This document shows positions 33,347-42,415 of a DNA stretch of 64,000 bases, piece by piece. The stretch is from assembly GCA_016709995.1 (NCBI GenBank), contig JADJLQ010000003.1, positions 434,001-498,000 on the forward strand. The letters run 5' to 3'. The first letter of the stretch is position 1. Each line of letters opens with the position of its first letter. Below the pieces are notes generated by a model that made no database searches, had not been told where the DNA came from, and saw nothing but the letters and a program-made list of their open reading frames with translations. Origin of the DNA: Saprospiraceae bacterium (GTDB lineage: Bacteria; Bacteroidota; Bacteroidia; Chitinophagales; Saprospiraceae). A program made the translations under genes and the position numbers.

Positions 33347-35299
33347 TTATTTCTGAGCCGGTATAGTATATCGTTCTAACACTGGTTTGCCGATTTCTTT
33401 CCCATCAATATTGAATAAAAAGTCAATGGGCAAGGGGGCGGGGTTATAATATTCCAAACGCTTTTTGGTAGCCAAGTCGGCACGCACCCCCAATTTGCCA
33501 GACTGGGTAGGAACGAAAATATCCACCGTGCCATTTTCTTCTTTTACGGATACTGCTGCATTTAATACTTCCTGCCTGAACTCAACGAATGCCTGATCTG
33601 TATTTATTCCTTCAGCAGTTTTCCACCAAATCGCGATATTCGCCTTTCCAGTAATAGGATGTTGCAATGTAATCCTCAAAGTTCCATTATGAATCAATGG
33701 AAATTTTTCCCTACTGGCTTCAAATTTATAGCCATCATTATACAATACCGGCATCACCCCAGGATCTGCATTGTCCCATAAAAAACGAAAAGCGATCGCC
33801 ACATCTTCAAACCGGGCACAAAATGTACGTGTCTCGTCAATCAGTACCTGGTGACCGATGGATGGCACGGGTATCTTATGATTGCCGGTCCAGAGCTCAT
33901 CAAAGTAATTGGGTAGGATAATGGTGGAATTGAGGTAATCCTTAATGCAGTTATGGTCTTTGTTGCCTGATACGAGCATCACCAGTTCACCTTTGTTTTG
34001 GGCGGACTGCATAAAGGGCATCAGGTGGCGTGTCTTACCCCAGCCTCCATTGGAAGGATAGCCTGGAGGCATCAACTGCTTCATCTTTTCACCCATGCCT
34101 TCAGTGGCCCAGGTGCCGTAGTGATCATCCCTGCCCTCCATGACGAAGGCTATATTGGGCATTTCAGGAATCCGAGAACTATTGAGATATATCACGAAGG
34201 GTTTATCATCCGGGCTATAGGCCTGATTGGAAGAAGCCAGGGATACTTTTTGGCCGACGAAGTCACAAGCATAGGCATTGTCCAGGCTATCCCATCGCTG
34301 TACAATAAACCTGTTTTTCCGGTGCATCCAGTTTTGTTGATCCGGGGATAAGCCTAGCTCCTTCAAGGTAGCCAGGCAGAGTTGATGGAATAGATGCACA
34401 TTGTTATTGGCGCGCCCCAGCAGGGGATTCATATATTTTTCTTCCAGCAAGTCCCGGCTGAATACCCGGTTGTAATCGCGGCTATGGGCGCCGGCCAAAA
34501 TGCCAGCCACCGGGTTATAATGTGCTGTAAGGTCATTGAGTAAAAAGGTAAGTGCATCCTTCGCTTTTGATTTGATGTCGGCATCGGTGGTAAAACGGTA
34601 CATCAGCAATAATGACTCCAGGTCGACTCCACAATAGGTTGGGCTGTCATATTCCCTGTTACCATATCGTGATACATGGTCTAACCACTGATCGAAATAG
34701 TGCCTTCCCTCTTCCAGCATAGCTGGTTGATGGTAGACCTGGCCGAATGCAACGAAATTCCAGATTTTCATCAGAAAAATATTGGTGTAAGAAATACGTA
34801 CGACCTGGTTTCTGGCTCCCTGGATCCCCAGCGTAAATATTTCATCCAGTGTCTTTCTGGCTTCATCAGAAAGCCTATCGTTGAACACGAGTTTGATGGG
34901 CAATCCATACTGCATGCAGAATTCAATATTATTACCATCACCTACATCGATGCCGGTCTCGTGCCAGCCCCAAAATATATTGCCATAGCTCTTGCCGGCA
35001 GCAGGGTCGCTGATCATCCGTGTCTGCACTAGTTTCAATACCCATTCGACCTGCTTCGGTTCCAAAAAATGAGTGTCTAATGCATCCAATAAAAAAAGAA
35101 AACAGTCTCTGACCGCGAGTTTTGGCGGAGTCTGCTGTAGGGCAGTCCACTCTCTTTTCAGATTTGCCATCCTTGCTACAGCATCTGGCAAAGCTGGGAT
35201 CTCATGCCCTGAAAGAACCTGGGCTTCTAAGGAAGGCTGCAACATTGCGAACCACACTGCGCATAAAAAGAGCTTTTTTATCATCCTGTAAGTTTGCAT
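33347..35299 (-). CDS. Unassigned (alpha/alpha)-toroid exported protein A, lyase- or hydrolase-like
   Basis: The 650-aa protein has a signal peptide (MIKKLFLCAVWFAMLQPSLEAQ after a possible later start at 35284). Residues about 100-330 are helical repeats with the motifs ISYTNIFLM, REYDSPTYCGVDLESLLLM and HYNPVAGILAGAHSRDYNRVF. The C-terminal 350 residues are strand-rich, as in toroid-plus-sandwich lyases. It shares the YTNI, EY-D/N-SPTY and YNP...AG...R-x-Y motifs with protein B at 28642-30216. I know no characterised family with this set and do not claim a substrate. It follows GH27 copy 1 by 51 bp and is convergent with the tocopherol-cyclase-like gene. Confidence 0.55.
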   Translation of the reverse strand: MQTYRMIKKLFLCAVWFAMLQPSLEAQVLSGHEIPALPDAVARMANLKREWTALQQTPPKLAVRDCFLFLLDALDTHFLEPKQVEWVLKLVQTRMISDPAAGKSYGNIFWGWHETGIDVGDGNNIEFCMQYGLPIKLVFNDRLSDEARKTLDEIFTLGIQGARNQVVRISYTNIFLMKIWNFVAFGQVYHQPAMLEEGRHYFDQWLDHVSRYGNREYDSPTYCGVDLESLLLMYRFTTDADIKSKAKDALTFLLNDLTAHYNPVAGILAGAHSRDYNRVFSRDLLEEKYMNPLLGRANNNVHLFHQLCLATLKELGLSPDQQNWMHRKNRFIVQRWDSLDNAYACDFVGQKVSLASSNQAYSPDDKPFVIYLNSSRIPEMPNIAFVMEGRDDHYGTWATEGMGEKMKQLMPPGYPSNGGWGKTRHLMPFMQSAQNKGELVMLVSGNKDHNCIKDYLNSTIILPNYFDELWTGNHKIPVPSIGHQVLIDETRTFCARFEDVAIAFRFLWDNADPGVMPVLYNDGYKFEASREKFPLIHNGTLRITLQHPITGKANIAIWWKTAEGINTDQAFVEFRQEVLNAAVSVKEENGTVDIFVPTQSGKLGVRADLATKKRLEYYNPAPLPIDFLFNIDGKEIGKPVLERYTIPAQK

Positions 35300-35350
35300 A
35301 TTCGTTAATTAAAAATATCAAGGAAGGTATGTATTTATAGTGCTTCGTGT

Positions 35351-37363
35351 TTATTTTGGGATCAGCCTCCATAACACGGCACCGTGATGTGGAATGGAGG
35401 TACGGATGGATGCATTCCTCGATCCTAGATCTTTTTGTCGCCATACATCCCTGACCTTCCATTTTCCGGGCAGACCAATTGTTTTGAAATCAAATTTAAA
35501 GGACTTAGGTTTTTCATCCCCCCATCGGAAATAAGACTGGGGTATCGTGCCATAGCCGTCAATATTGAACAGTCCGACTGCATACGATCCATCTTCAAGT
35601 AGTTTGAGCCAAGTTTGTATACCATCCTTATCGACAATCAACCTGGCAGCTTTACCCAACGGATCCTGGTTGATTGCGATGACTTCGTCATTGGTCAATA
35701 AACTCAAAGTGAAAGCATCCAATTGATCCAAAGGACATCCTATGAGCAGTGGGGCGGCCAATAAGCTGAACATACTCACATGGCTGTATTGTTCGTCAGG
35801 CGTCAAGCGGGTAGAGTGTAAAACAGGACCTATAGATACCTTGCCAAGTATCATCATATCAGGGTCGGCCCAGTGACCAGGACCTGTATATGGCCCCCAC
35901 GGGTCCAGGGAAAAAGTATTCATAAACAAGCTGTTCCAACTGTCTTTGATATCAGGACCGGTACGATACATATTGGCTAGCCTCGACCAGTCATTGACTT
36001 TCTCGAAAGGTGCATTATTGGATAAGCTGAAGATGATATCTCTGCCTGAATTTTTAAGGGCCGAAGACATCCGTTCTGCTGAGTTGACATCTATCCGCCA
36101 ATCGTATTTTAAAAAGTCGAATCCCCAAGCTGCCATTTGTCTGGCATCATTGGTTTCAAACCTATAGCTTCCAATATGCATATATGGCTGACGATTTCTC
36201 TGAACCACCTCTGGCAATTCTCCGCCCTTTGGAAATTCTGATGAGCCACCGAGATACCCAGCATAGCTGGAGATATAAGGAGTCGAGTATAGGCCGGCTT
36301 TGAGTCCAAGACTATGGATATGATCTACCATGCTTTTAAAGTCGGGAAATTTATCATTGGGCTGCAGTGCGGTGTCGGGTCCTCCTCGCGATCCTTGCCA
36401 GGCGTCATCAATATTGATATAGGTCCAACCATGATTGCGCAATCCTGTGCTTACCATGGCGTTGGCAGCCTCGATTACTTTTTGACGGTCTATCTTTCTT
36501 TCCCACGCATTCCAACCATTCCAGCCAATAGGAGGAGTCAAAGCAATAGTATCACCTATTTTGACAATCAGTTTTTGAGCAGCTTCGCCCACCCTGTTTT
36601 TTGCCTTTAGAGTTACTTCATAGGTGCCTTTTACAGATACAGTGCCGCTAATGATGCCGGTCTGAGAAGACAGTGTCAGCCCCTGGGGCAGGTTTTCTGC
36701 ACTAAATTCCATGGGTCTGATTCCAGTCGAAGCTATAGTATATAAAAATGGGTGACCCGGAGTAGCTCCAAATATTTTAGCAGAATTGATGCGTGGCATT
36801 TCCTTTTCAGCAGGAGTTAGGATATATTTATTGTCATCATTGGGTATGTAATCCGGTTGGTAAGGGCCATTCATTTCGAATTGAGCGTTGGCCCAATCGG
36901 CATAGGTTCTTTTATTTCGGATGCCTCCAACAGTGTCAGTCACCAATAACCCAAATCGCTGTATACCTGCCAGGTCCACATCAACAGGAATAGGCTTATC
37001 TCCGACTTTCATAGAATGGCTTTTGAAAAGTACTTTTTTATCACCCAAAACATAAAAAGTAATAGGGATATCCTGACGACCCTGATCATCTGGTCCGACC
37101 ACTGCTTTGAATCTTTGGGCATGGCCATTCAAATAGAAAGCCAGAACACAAGGAGACTGAGCACCTAGGCCCCGATGATATTTTTGGCCCAGCATACTTA
37201 AACTATCATGGCTATAATTGGTTTTTGCAGCTACTGGTCGTATTCCTTCTGAGTAGGTCTGTATAGGTAAATCATCCAACCAAAGCACTTGCGTAGCCTG
37301 AGCGTGGCCTAACAGCAAGGTAAGTCTACACGCCAATAAGTACAGAACAACTTTTTTGCTCAT
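35351..37363 (-). CDS. GH27 alpha-galactosidase-like enzyme with NPCBM domain, copy 1
   Basis: This exported 670-aa enzyme should remove terminal alpha-D-galactose (GH27 also includes isomaltodextranases and alpha-N-acetylgalactosaminidases). A signal peptide is followed by an NPCBM-type domain (about 27-165, YHRGLGAQSPCVLAFYLNGH), a putative Ig-like domain (about 195-270) and a GH27 TIM barrel. The barrel shows TPPIGWNGWNAW (277-288), INIDDAWQ, the nucleophile region FDFLKYDWR with D421, and RTGPDIKDSW with the probable acid/base D471. A C-terminal beta domain follows. It is a paralogue of the gene at 38391-40397, with the same domain order; only a short propeller gene stands between them. 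Confidence 0.9.
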   Translation of the reverse strand: MSKKVVLYLLACRLTLLLGHAQATQVLWLDDLPIQTYSEGIRPVAAKTNYSHDSLSMLGQKYHRGLGAQSPCVLAFYLNGHAQRFKAVVGPDDQGRQDIPITFYVLGDKKVLFKSHSMKVGDKPIPVDVDLAGIQRFGLLVTDTVGGIRNKRTYADWANAQFEMNGPYQPDYIPNDDNKYILTPAEKEMPRINSAKIFGATPGHPFLYTIASTGIRPMEFSAENLPQGLTLSSQTGIISGTVSVKGTYEVTLKAKNRVGEAAQKLIVKIGDTIALTPPIGWNGWNAWERKIDRQKVIEAANAMVSTGLRNHGWTYINIDDAWQGSRGGPDTALQPNDKFPDFKSMVDHIHSLGLKAGLYSTPYISSYAGYLGGSSEFPKGGELPEVVQRNRQPYMHIGSYRFETNDARQMAAWGFDFLKYDWRIDVNSAERMSSALKNSGRDIIFSLSNNAPFEKVNDWSRLANMYRTGPDIKDSWNSLFMNTFSLDPWGPYTGPGHWADPDMMILGKVSIGPVLHSTRLTPDEQYSHVSMFSLLAAPLLIGCPLDQLDAFTLSLLTNDEVIAINQDPLGKAARLIVDKDGIQTWLKLLEDGSYAVGLFNIDGYGTIPQSYFRWGDEKPKSFKFDFKTIGLPGKWKVRDVWRQKDLGSRNASIRTSIPHHGAVLWRLIPK

Positions 37364-37368
37364 GATTA

Positions 37369-38379
37369 TTATTTTAAATAAGGCCCTTTTTTATTCCATC
37401 CTATTTCCCGATTGGATAAATACCAGGTCTTGCCACGGTCATTATTGCCTTGGTAAAAAAGATAAAATTTGTTATTGGCAGCTTTGAATATGCAGGGATG
37501 GCCACTTTCACTTTCATTCCATGTGCCAATGGCTCCATTTTTCAGAAATGGCTCACTGGATATTCGGGACCAGACCACACCATTTTTACTCCGTGCGACA
37601 CCGATTTGCTGAGGTTCGTTATTATAGGCCCCTGCGTAGAAAAGGTATAAGTACTTTCCTTTTTTAATGCAGGAAGCACCTTCAATACAAGATTTCTCCC
37701 AGGGTAATTCGGGTTTAAGTAATGGCATACCATCTACTTCCGTCCAACTGTTTTTATCCAACTGCGCATTTTTTGGTGCAAGCGCCAGGCCAAGTTGTTG
37801 GATTTTAAAGGAAGTATCCCGGGTAGCGTAAAATAGAAAATACTGATGTCTGTAATAAATCACTTCTGCATCAATCGCTCTCCCGCAGGACCAGTCACTT
37901 ATCTTAGGATTAAATATAGGGTTGGTAGGATCCCGCTTGAAATCAGTACCATTATCTGACCACGCATGACAAATGGCATCTAATCTTCCATTGCCATAAG
38001 TTTGATAAAATAAATGTAACCGGCCATCTTTAAGTAGCGCTCCAGGAGCACAAATTCCTTTTTCTTCTACAGTACCGGTAATTCCTGAAATATTTCCAAT
38101 TTTCTGCCAATGGATTAAATCGTTGCTGGTAGCTATACCTATGTGCCACACTTTTGATGCTGCATCCGGTACTGAATAATACATCCAGTAGGTATTTTTA
38201 AAATAAATGACGGTAGGGTCTTTGGCAAATGGCCGTCCTGGGATATCGGGATCCGAGAAATACATCGTGGGCACCTGAGCCAGGAGCATGGGCAGATACA
38301 TAAACCTGAGCAAGATCAATAGTATCCTTTTTTTATCTCTGGACCGGACCATACGCATCCATGAACAATATAAATTCAT
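37369..38379 (-). CDS. Five-bladed beta-propeller glycoside hydrolase (GH43/GH117-like), second
   Basis: The 336-aa protein has an N-terminal hydrophobic segment (ILLILLRFMYLPMLLAQV) and a propeller starting RPFAKDPTVIYFKNTYWMYYS. CGRAIDAEVIYYRHQYFLFYA and CIEGASCIKKGKYLYLFYAG place Asp and Glu at blade starts, as in inverting clan-F-like hydrolases. GH43 or GH117-like is the nearest description; a bona fide GH117 (anhydro-galactosidase) call would need structural comparison. It is only 5 bp upstream of the GH27 copy 1 start and 11 bp downstream of GH27 copy 2. The very tight spacing makes a GH27-propeller-GH27 cassette. Confidence 0.68.
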   Translation of the reverse strand: MNLYCSWMRMVRSRDKKRILLILLRFMYLPMLLAQVPTMYFSDPDIPGRPFAKDPTVIYFKNTYWMYYSVPDAASKVWHIGIATSNDLIHWQKIGNISGITGTVEEKGICAPGALLKDGRLHLFYQTYGNGRLDAICHAWSDNGTDFKRDPTNPIFNPKISDWSCGRAIDAEVIYYRHQYFLFYATRDTSFKIQQLGLALAPKNAQLDKNSWTEVDGMPLLKPELPWEKSCIEGASCIKKGKYLYLFYAGAYNNEPQQIGVARSKNGVVWSRISSEPFLKNGAIGTWNESESGHPCIFKAANNKFYLFYQGNNDRGKTWYLSNREIGWNKKGPYLK

Positions 38380-38390
38380 AACTCTTTTTT

Positions 38391-40397
38391 TTATTTAACA
38401 GGCGACATCCGGTACAAGACTACCCCATGATGCCGAACGGTAATATTAAATGAATCTTTAAAAATTCCAAGATTTGATTGAGACCAAAGATCTCTGAACT
38501 TCCACTGGCCATGCAAGCCGGTTTTTTCAAAATCAAATTTATAAGAAATGGCCTTTTCATCTCCCCATCTAATATAGGACTGAGGTGTTTTGCCAAAATC
38601 ATCTGTATAAAACAAACCGACTGCATAAGATCCATCTTCCAAAGGCTTCACCCAGGTTTGAACCCCTTCTTCATCTACCAACAATCTTCCCGGTTTACCC
38701 AATGGATCCTGATCTATAGCGATCACTTCGTCATTAGTCAATAAATTCAAAGTGAAAGGGTCCAGTTGTTCGATAGGGCAACCGATCAATAAAGGTGCAG
38801 CCAGCAAGCAGTAGATGCTGACATGGCTATATTGTTCATCCGGTGTCAATCGGGTAGGGTGGAGCGGAGTCCCTGTCGTGACATTGCCGAGGATGAGCAT
38901 GTCCGGATCATTCCAATGTCCGGGGCCGGCATAAGGAGCCCATTTATCCAATGTAAACGCCGATATATACAGGCTCAGCCAGCTATCTCTGATGTCGGGT
39001 CCTGTGCGCCAGGTATTGGTCAATCTCATCCAGTCCCCGGCATTGCTGAAGGGAGCCGAATTGGATATGCTGTATACAATGTCTCTGCCTGAATTCTTTA
39101 AAGCCACGGACATACGCTCTGCCGAAGGCACTTCTATCCTCCAATCATATTTTAGATAGTCTATGCCCCAGGCGGCCATTTGCTGTGCATCATTCGTTTC
39201 AAAATGGTATTTGCCAATATATCGAAAGGCTCTTTTATTCTTGATGATAGAATCCGGACAATCACCATTTTCAAAATCTGATGTGCCACCTACATACCCA
39301 GCATAGCTCGTGATCATCGGAGTAGAATAGATACCCACTTTTAAACCCAGGCTGTGTATGTAGTCTGTCATTTGCTTAAATTTTGGAAACTTTTCGTTGG
39401 GCTGGATAGCATTGAATGCACCTCCTCGCTGACCTTGCCAGGCATCATCAATATTGATATAGGTCCATCCATGCTGACTTAGTCCCATGTTGACCATCGC
39501 ATTTGCAGAGGCGACCACTTTTTCCTGGTCTATATCTCTGGCCCACGAGTTCCATCCGTTCCAACCGATGGGCGGTGTAAGCGATATGGTATCACCTATT
39601 TTTATGCGCAAGGAGGCTGTAGCTTTGCCTAAAGTATTTTTTGCCTGGATAGTCGTGATATATTCTCCTTTGTTCTTTACCATACCGGAGATGATACCAG
39701 TCTCTTTATTTAAGGACAAACCTTGAGGTAATCTTTTGGAAGAAAATTTTATAGGTCTTTTGCCGGTAGCAGCGATGGTGTACAAAAATGGATTGCCGGG
39801 TGAGGCCCCGACGATTTTAGCTGAATTAATCTTTGGCTTCAAGGGTGGTGGAGGCGTCAAAATATATTTTTCATCATCATTGGGTAATTGCATGGGCTGG
39901 TGATCTCCCATCATGATAAACTTAGCCATGGCCCAGTTGGTGTAGGATCTGCTTGTAGTCGATTCTGAAATGGTAACCAACAAACCCAGTCGATTTATTC
40001 CGGTCAGATCTACGGATACCAGTTCTGGAGCAGATCCTGCTATCCGGTTTTTGCTTTCGAAGAGTATTTTCCGATCCCCGATTACATAGAAGTTATAATG
40101 CAGTTCGCTGTTTGCTTTGTCATCTACTCCTACCATCGCAGAAAATGAAGCTGCATGTCCGTTAAGTAAGAAAGAAATCACACTGGTGGATTGGACTCCA
40201 ATTCCTCTTTTAAAATAGTGGCCTCCGATTTTTATCGAATCTCCGGATTGGTTGGTATTAGTGCCTACCGAAGGTATGCCGCCGGAAAAGGATCGGATAG
40301 GAAGCTCATCAAGCCATACTTCGGGGGTCTGAGCGAAAGGGCTGACAATATTGATGAGATAAAAAACGTATATCAATTGGATATGCTTAAAGTTCAT
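38391..40397 (-). CDS. GH27 alpha-galactosidase-like enzyme with NPCBM domain, copy 2
   Basis: This 668-aa paralogue of the gene at 35351-37363 has the same order: signal peptide, NPCBM domain (FKRGIGVQSTSVISFLLNGH), putative Ig-like domain (FLYTIAATGKRPIKFSS), GH27 barrel. TPPIGWNGWNSW, INIDDAWQGQRGG, IDYLKYDWRIE with the nucleophile Asp, and RTGPDIRDSW are intact, so both copies should be active. Differences concentrate in the NPCBM domain and the loop after YAGYVGGTSDF, which suggests different aglycone or linkage preference. It follows the GH115/GH67-like gene by 14 bp. Confidence 0.9.
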   Translation of the reverse strand: MNFKHIQLIYVFYLINIVSPFAQTPEVWLDELPIRSFSGGIPSVGTNTNQSGDSIKIGGHYFKRGIGVQSTSVISFLLNGHAASFSAMVGVDDKANSELHYNFYVIGDRKILFESKNRIAGSAPELVSVDLTGINRLGLLVTISESTTSRSYTNWAMAKFIMMGDHQPMQLPNDDEKYILTPPPPLKPKINSAKIVGASPGNPFLYTIAATGKRPIKFSSKRLPQGLSLNKETGIISGMVKNKGEYITTIQAKNTLGKATASLRIKIGDTISLTPPIGWNGWNSWARDIDQEKVVASANAMVNMGLSQHGWTYINIDDAWQGQRGGAFNAIQPNEKFPKFKQMTDYIHSLGLKVGIYSTPMITSYAGYVGGTSDFENGDCPDSIIKNKRAFRYIGKYHFETNDAQQMAAWGIDYLKYDWRIEVPSAERMSVALKNSGRDIVYSISNSAPFSNAGDWMRLTNTWRTGPDIRDSWLSLYISAFTLDKWAPYAGPGHWNDPDMLILGNVTTGTPLHPTRLTPDEQYSHVSIYCLLAAPLLIGCPIEQLDPFTLNLLTNDEVIAIDQDPLGKPGRLLVDEEGVQTWVKPLEDGSYAVGLFYTDDFGKTPQSYIRWGDEKAISYKFDFEKTGLHGQWKFRDLWSQSNLGIFKDSFNITVRHHGVVLYRMSPVK

Positions 40398-40411
40398 AAG
40401 CGGTCTAAGTA

Positions 40412-42400
40412 TTATAAATCTGAAATTAATTTTTCTATCATTTCTATGGTAGGTGGAGGTGTGTGAATCCTAAAATTTTCGGGATTGTAAAAGTTGGTCC
40501 ATTTTTCCCAGCCCGAACCGGCTTCTAGTTTTCTTCTCAATGCGAGCAATCCTTTTTTCAACACAGTTCCTTGCTGTAGAATCATAGCTTTGTCATCTGG
40601 GTGCTGTGCCAAAGCATTATTAAAAAGTAGTACTGATTGAAGAAATTGAAGATTAAGGTAAAATATCTCTGTGGGATAAGCTACCTGGTCTTCGAAAGAG
40701 ACAATTTTGTTGTGCGGTACTCTTGGTCGTACGGCCTTTACTAATTCAAGTGCTTTTGCTGCAGGTGTAAAAGAAGCATTGATCAATGAGAGCGATTCAA
40801 GGTTATACTCGTGTTTGGCTATTTTATTCAAAAGTTTAACCGATTCATTCATCGTGTTTCGGAATCCACCAATTGGTTCATTAGCATCAAAAGTTAGTTT
40901 TAAGATTTCTACTACAGGCGCAGAGACTTTGTGGCCAAAATATTTGGTAGTCCATTCAGTATAAAAAGTTTCCGGATCAAAAGACATTGGATCCCAGGCA
41001 CATCGCCCACAAGCGTTGAGATTGAGTAAAAAGTCTTTAAAAGTTTGGCCATTGACTAAAAAATTGCTGGTCATATGTCGATCGATTGCCATCAGGGCAG
41101 CATCTTTAATTTTGGCAGGGTATGGAGATTGTGTAACATTATTGTACCATACTCCGGCATGGATGTAGACTCCAAAAGGATAACCTTTTAAATCCTGCGG
41201 AAACTCTTTAAAATTGGCATGACCTCCATCAGCCCAAAGCATCTGGATTTCTTTTCGTGGTGCGAATTGGCCACTTTCCCATAAGGGTCTGCCTTCAGAC
41301 CATAGATCGCAAAATAAGACGCCACCAGGCCGATACTGTTGAATCAATTGATATAAGCCTTCAAACATTTTATTCATGAGTGGACCTGCTTCAATGCCCT
41401 GGCTCGTCTCTTCTTCACATTTGTAGGCCCAGTCATAAATGGGATGTCTTGGTCTTTGGAGAAACAAATCAGCTTTGCCGATGGGCGTTTGAGTGAGATA
41501 ATACTCATAAGTCTCCATCCACAAATCATAATATTTGGTAAGGCAGATTTGCTCCAGCGTGATGTGCTTAAATTCCCAGCCCAGGTACATGGGTATCTGC
41601 ACCAGCATACCTTTGCTATGGGCATAATCGATGACAGAGTCGATGAGTGCCAGGTCACTGTGAAATTCTGTCAACTGGATATAATAGTCTCTCAAATAAT
41701 ATTCAGGACGGCCCAATAGATCATGGATATCTATATAATTATAACCCAGGCGAACTACAGTATTGATGATTTCTTTCCATAGATCAAACTCCACGATGAG
41801 TTTTCTACCTTTGAAATTGGCCAATAAATCATTGTCATTGTCAAAATATCCTCTGTATTGGAATGCCGGTTCCGTGGCGCGATAGGACAATTTTGGTATG
41901 ACTACCTTTTTTAGAATCTTTGGCTGATATCCGATCCAGTAAGTGTTTGGATCGGTCCCCAATATTTTCTTTGAAAATTCATAGACTCCATAAAAGGTGC
42001 CTCTGGTGTCTGCGCCGATGATGAGGTGAGTATGTGGATCAATACTATGCAACAAAAAAGTTTCTGCAGCCAATGGTTCTCCGAAAAGAGGAGGCACGCC
42101 TTTTTTTATCTGATCATATATGAAAGAATTTGAAGATGCAGTGCCAATATAAATGAGAGTATGATATCCGGATAAGTTGAGGTCCTTGTTAAATTTTACA
42201 AGAGCCACCCTTTCTTTACTCGTTTTCTGATAGTCAGCCAGCAGATCTTTGGCGGCATTCACTTCGATAGCATCTGCTTTGTCGCCATAGATCAATAAAG
42301 TTTGCGCACGAGAATGACCTACAAAATGACTTAGAAGTAATATTAAAAATAACTTTAAAGAGGTAAGGGAAGTTTTCTTTTTCATTAAATGTTTTTTCAT
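40412..42400 (-). CDS. GH115/GH67-like glycoside hydrolase (alpha-glucuronidase superfamily)
   Basis: This secreted 662-aa protein starts with Lys-rich residues and LKLFLILLLSHFVGHSRAQ, a signal peptide. Residues about 35-165 form the alpha/beta domain found before the barrel in GH20, GH67 and GH115 (LIIGADTRGTFYGVYEFSKKIL). The barrel begins with PAFQYRGYFDNDNDLL, then FDLWKEIINTVVRLGYNYIDIHD, similar to GH115. FLQRPRHPIYDWAYKCEEE and ILFCDLWSEG-like strands (GVLFCDLWSEGRPLW) contain candidate catalytic acids. A helical C-terminal half follows. GH115 removes 1,2-linked glucuronic acid from xylan, but this copy is divergent and the substrate should be left open. Confidence 0.6.
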   Translation of the reverse strand: MKKHLMKKKTSLTSLKLFLILLLSHFVGHSRAQTLLIYGDKADAIEVNAAKDLLADYQKTSKERVALVKFNKDLNLSGYHTLIYIGTASSNSFIYDQIKKGVPPLFGEPLAAETFLLHSIDPHTHLIIGADTRGTFYGVYEFSKKILGTDPNTYWIGYQPKILKKVVIPKLSYRATEPAFQYRGYFDNDNDLLANFKGRKLIVEFDLWKEIINTVVRLGYNYIDIHDLLGRPEYYLRDYYIQLTEFHSDLALIDSVIDYAHSKGMLVQIPMYLGWEFKHITLEQICLTKYYDLWMETYEYYLTQTPIGKADLFLQRPRHPIYDWAYKCEEETSQGIEAGPLMNKMFEGLYQLIQQYRPGGVLFCDLWSEGRPLWESGQFAPRKEIQMLWADGGHANFKEFPQDLKGYPFGVYIHAGVWYNNVTQSPYPAKIKDAALMAIDRHMTSNFLVNGQTFKDFLLNLNACGRCAWDPMSFDPETFYTEWTTKYFGHKVSAPVVEILKLTFDANEPIGGFRNTMNESVKLLNKIAKHEYNLESLSLINASFTPAAKALELVKAVRPRVPHNKIVSFEDQVAYPTEIFYLNLQFLQSVLLFNNALAQHPDDKAMILQQGTVLKKGLLALRRKLEAGSGWEKWTNFYNPENFRIHTPPPTIEMIEKLISDL

Positions 42401-42415
42401 TTTTTATAACCCATT

